Shown in pieces: positions 60,423 to 64,000 of a stretch of DNA of 64,000 bases. The stretch spans positions 1,426,001 to 1,490,000 of the forward strand of contig PVNU02001548.1 of NCBI GenBank assembly GCA_003013855.2. Direction: 5' to 3'. Under the pieces are notes generated by a model. It searched no databases and was not told the origin of the DNA. It saw only the letters and a list, made by a program, of their open reading frames with translations. How positions within the stretch are numbered: position 1 is the first letter of the stretch; the number at the start of each line of letters is the position of its first letter. The DNA comes from Liriodendron chinense. Taxonomy: Eukaryota > Streptophyta > Magnoliopsida > Magnoliales > Magnoliaceae. Both the position numbers and the translations under genes were made by a program.

Positions 60423-60858
60423 TGTTACGATCCCCCAAGGGTTTAAGAACCTAACTTTACACGTTCTATCAGTCCTGGGGCTTTTGGCGCATTGGTTAGA
60501 TTCTTAACAATTGGTATCAATGCCAACACCATGTCTCATGTTTGAGTCATGGAAGGGATGACCTATGGAAAGGGCAAGCTAGACCAGAGTGAAAGCTGCC
60601 ATGGCATGGAAAGGGCTACCTGAGCTACCAGAGTGTGGCCGCCAAGTGGAAGGGCTACTTGGATAACTAGAGTGCAGCCACCATGCCTGGAAAGGGCTAC
60701 CTAGAATAAAGGCCAGAGTGAATGCCAACACAGAGTGGGCTGCCGTGGATGTCTGCTGCGGAGCATGGCGGAATGTTACAATCCCAAGGGTTTAAGAGCC
60801 TAACTTTACACGTTCTATCAGTCCTAGGGTTTTTCGCGCATTGGTTAGGTTCTTGACG
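60423..60858 (+). mobile_element. TRIM retrotransposon, 436 bp, CTGAC duplication
   Basis: Two short LTRs, 60423-60509 and 60774-60858, begin TGTTACRATCCC and are about 90 percent identical by eye. CTGAC flanks both ends (60418-60422, 60859-60863). A PBS-like TGGTATCAATGCC follows the first LTR (60512-60524). The 264-bp middle encodes nothing and contains three tandem units of about 55 bp with GGAAAGGGCTACCT..AGAGTG. This is the structure of a terminal-repeat retrotransposon in miniature, moved by other elements' proteins. Confidence 0.85.
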
Positions 60859-63214
60859 CTGACCTGGTGGCTCTATCTTTGCATCAGTGTGCTTATGTGA
60901 TTGGTTTCTTCTTCTTCTTCTTATTTTCCCATTTTAAGCTGAGTAAATGTCTTACTGTCTTTCAGATCAGTTTCAACTATTCAAATAGAAGAGTTATGCA
61001 ATGCTTGAGCCGAGAGATTGTACAGTAATTTTGAGCTTTCATTGTGTAAAAGTTGGTCCTTGGTTCGGTGATCTGATATGATGGGATTCACAGTGGATGA
61101 CCCATTCACTGAAAATCCCACAGCTTAGAAGTTCCAGGCTATGGAATGTTTGACCCTTTACTGGTTGAACCAGAACCATTGCAAGATTTCTCTCTTAACC
61201 GTCAATTAAGTGACCACCTATTGAAAGGTTCAGGACTTCTCCGGGGGGATTTTAGGTGCATAGACCATTCACTACATGACACATAATTTTAACGGCTGGA
61301 TTGCTGAGAAATGCCCCCCACTTGTACAAACTGAAATCCTGAAAGTACTCTATGAGCTCTTGGCATGAGCATTGTATAATGCCTTCTTCAACTAGAGGGA
61401 AGTAAGATATGTTTGGATGGTTCTTACAACATATTCTACATACTTGAGGAGATCAAATTGTAAAAATCATTGCAATGTGTATATTCTTCAGTTTTGTAAT
61501 TCCATCCATGGTATTTGGATACAGTGCAAAGGAAATGCATCTGTTAGACTTAAATTGAAGTTTCGAACAAAATAGGATACAAATGCATTGTCTATATCAA
61601 GGAATCTCGGTATCGAAATATTCCATCATTCCAAGTATCTGAAGAACACTGCTAATGGTGAATCCCATGATTGTGAACCTGTCAAATAAGGTAGAGATAT
61701 GTACTTTCTTGTGTCTTGGCAGCATAACATGTAACGAGTCAAGATCATATGCTGTAATGTTCTGAAAATGGAAAGGAAATCTGTTTTGATTCTTGAACAA
61801 CATGGTGATGTCTTTGGTGTTTTTGAGTTGGGATATCTGAGTCACTTCTTCATTCAGAGCTCTTTTTTCCACACCAAGATTCATTGGTTAAGAAGAGGAA
61901 GCAATCAGAATACTTCAGTATACAATTAGTCATAGTTAGAGACAATTTCAAAAGCACTTTCATTCCCAACTCGGCCTCATGTGGGAACAGAGATGAAGCA
62001 TCACCTGGTTCAAGGACCAAAATGTGAAAGAATCCAAGTTCTAGTTTGAGATCCCCTTCTTCACCAGGCCATACACACAGGATATATTGTACAAATGGGG
62101 CCCATGGTTCAGTGATCCAGACCGTTTGTCTCTTCTGTCCCACTGCAGATGGAATGTGCCACAGAGATATCCTCAACAGGCTAATCCTGTCCTTTCATTC
62201 TGTGACCTGAAGAGATCTCCACAAAGATCGTCCATCTGTAGGAGATCTCATCGGAGCAACTGTTTGGATCAATGAACCGTAGGTCTACTTATAAAAAGTG
62301 AAAACCTGAGTGTAATGGTTGTCGGGTTATGGATCACATAATTCCTCATATTCACAGGATAATTGTTAGAGGACTTTCACATTCACCAAAGCTCTATGTT
62401 GGAATGTGAAAACTACAAGGAATAATCTTAAGACCAACCTTACATCCATTACAAGAACCTGTGAAACATTGTAAATAGCTTCACACGAATTCGAAAAATC
62501 ATACCTAGAAATTACAAAAAAAATACATAGAAATAGAGGAAACTGGTGTAGAAATAGATGAAACTGGTGTGATCAATTTATATAGAAAAGAGAATTGACC
62601 AATTTAAAACAAATCATATTTGGAGCTCGAAATCTTGATGCAGCCTTTTGATTTCTTTCTTTGATATTTCATCCTCTTGATGATAGTATGGTTTCCTTCT
62701 AATGATTGGTTTATCCTTAAATACGATCTGTTATGCTTGTAATAACATTCAACCTATCGCAATTCGTTAAAAGCCCACTTCTCAAAATTTCTCTAGCTTT
62801 CTCTGCCTATATTCATGACATTTCTTCTAACATCGAATCATTTGAAGCTTACATCTTCTTACTTCTCTAAATGAATCTATGTTTACCATATTTCGGTTGC
62901 TTTGACACATCTCCATGTAGAAACATCATTTTCTTTCTGACGTTGGTGCTTAGATGGGCTAAACTGAGAAACTTAACTGGCTTCTTAGTCAGATCAATGG
63001 TTTCTTAGATTGACGACACTTTACATGCTGTACTATATATTTAAAGAGGAACTATACGATACTTGACCTGAGGAAACACACCACAAGCTGGGATTCAGTT
63101 CGAACTGGTGCAGCCAATAGCTCAGTGAGCCAAAAACGTTCTTTTGTTGGGGTCCCATAACTCAAACATCAATTCCTGGCCTGCAAATATACCGTTGAGA
63201 AGAGAAATACAGCA

Positions 63215-63610
63215 ATGTCCACATTCATCATCATCATCATCCAAGCCTTAACCAAATAATTGGAGCCAGCTACATGAATCTTGTTTCATCATTCCACTTC
63301 TATCAATAAGCCTTTCTTACTACCTCCGTTCGTGTCCTTTTGGGCCTTCCCCTTGTCCTTTTTAGAACTTTCAACTTCTACCAAGTCATTCCTAACCAGC
63401 ATTGTTCTTGGTCTCTAGTGCACATGACCAGACCATCCATTTCCACTTCTCTTCATCTTATTATGTATTGGTACTACTCCTAAATTCCCTCAAATGCATT
63501 CATTTCTAATAATATCCATCCTTATCTTGCCACTCATCCATCTCAAGATCCTCATTTCAGCTACACTCATCCTTATTTCAGCTATTATCTACATTTAGCT
63601 AGAAAAGGCC
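63215..63610 (-). pseudogene. RTE-type LINE, 3' end
   Basis: The minus strand from about 63600 decodes with stops to VAEMRILRWMSGKIRMDIIR, LGVVPIHNKMK, WSGHV and a Lys-rich tail, the known C-terminus of plant RTE elements (LRW.GHV type). It ends near 63215 in GGCTTGG followed by (ATG)n, the kind of trinucleotide tail RTE elements have instead of poly-A. Confidence 0.7.
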
Positions 63611-63994
63611 CCTGAGAATAGTGTTAATTAGATCTTTCACTCTGGGAGATTTTTAGGAAGCATTTCAGCCACTGTGGATCCAGAAAGTCAGTCTAGATTA
63701 TTAAACCAGGGAACCTACTCGTGCAAATTGAAAACCATTGTATATTGTAGATATTTTCATGCCAGGGATCATAAGTCCCTCCCTCTGTTTCGTATAGCAC
63801 TAACTTTCTTGAACCACAGTTACTCTTCGTCAGCAGACGTGCACATCTTCTGATTGATGGATGCAGTTCTGTTTATTACAAATACAAAGAACTTGGCCTC
63901 TTTCTTATATTTAGCTATGATATTTGAGAGTTGAATTCCTTTACAATTCTCATTGACCAGTTTCATTTCATTTCTGCTTGTTTTGTCCATACAG

Positions 63995-64000
63995 GGATGG
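63995..64000 (+). CDS. AGL6: MIKC MADS-box gene, first bases of exon 3
   Basis: After TTTTGTCCATACAG the sequence GGATGG gives Gly-Trp in the phase left by exon 2. The next residues of AGL6-class proteins at this point are usually SW/GW followed by YQE. The window ends here, so only the splice site and two codons support it. Confidence 0.65.

Larger units (their letters stand above)
60347..63994 (+). other. MADS-box gene intron 2 (3648 bp)
   Basis: From GTTTGT to CCATACAG. It contains a TRIM (60423-60858) and an RTE LINE 3' end (about 63215-63610). Between them are only short unassigned frames; those on the minus strand at 61597-62176 look random. Confidence 0.75.

Noticed and set aside
61597..62176. 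Two minus-strand open frames (95 and 108 codons) in intron 2
   Set aside because: No recognisable domain, no splice or promoter context, composition like random sequence.

Overview
This window looks like a piece of a large, repeat-rich flowering-plant genome. The flavour is that of an early-diverging angiosperm such as a magnoliid, but that is inference. There is no bacterial or organellar signature and no intact standalone gene. About four fifths of the first 55 kb is decayed, deeply nested retrotransposon DNA: Ty1/copia elements, L1-type LINEs carrying a C-terminal RNase H, solo LTRs, SINEs and a few unclassified repeats.

The right end holds the only host gene I can support. A 79-bp exon at 60268-60346 (+) encodes the start of the K region of a MIKC-type MADS-box protein, closest to the AGL6 class. 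The first six bases of the next exon are at 63995-64000, where the window stops. The MADS-domain exon is nowhere in the window, so if the gene is complete its first intron is longer than 60 kb and everything from base 1 to 60267 is intron. Intron 2 is 3.6 kb and contains a complete 436-bp TRIM element (60423-60858) and an RTE-type LINE 3' end (about 63215-63610).

Layout from the left: 1-3140, gag-protease-only copia A, split by a solo LTR (735-2320); 3141-6270, L1-type LINE (-) inserted in copia B (-; to 9640); 9641-10683, LTR-like DNA; 10684-17928, LINE (+) split by copia C (13158-17703, -), which has the best-preserved pol in the window; 17929-29240, old copia D (-) broken by a LINE with an apparent 3' transduction (19035-22016), by a LINE lacking its endonuclease and RT core (22453-26536), and by an AT-rich fold-back element that is itself split by another LINE (27251-28478); 30275-33020, a 2.7-kb solo LTR; 35025-43778, copia F (+) with a perfect GGTCC target duplication, carrying a 3.1-kb solo LTR in its RNase H and a host-gene retrocopy in its 3' LTR; 44537-46092, a second solo LTR of the family seen at 735; 46235-48130, two SINEs and copia G (+); 48560-50330, LINE (+); 51311-54914, copia H (-), same family as copia A, with a LINE in its 3' LTR; 55-60 kb, quieter intron-like DNA with a duplicated dispersed repeat and an odd 260-bp LTR+PBS insertion.

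Most junctions were dated relative to each other by target-site duplications read directly from the sequence. None of the transposon proteins is intact. The best-preserved are the copia C pol and the LINE at 19382-22016, whose RT box and RNase H catalytic residues are all present.
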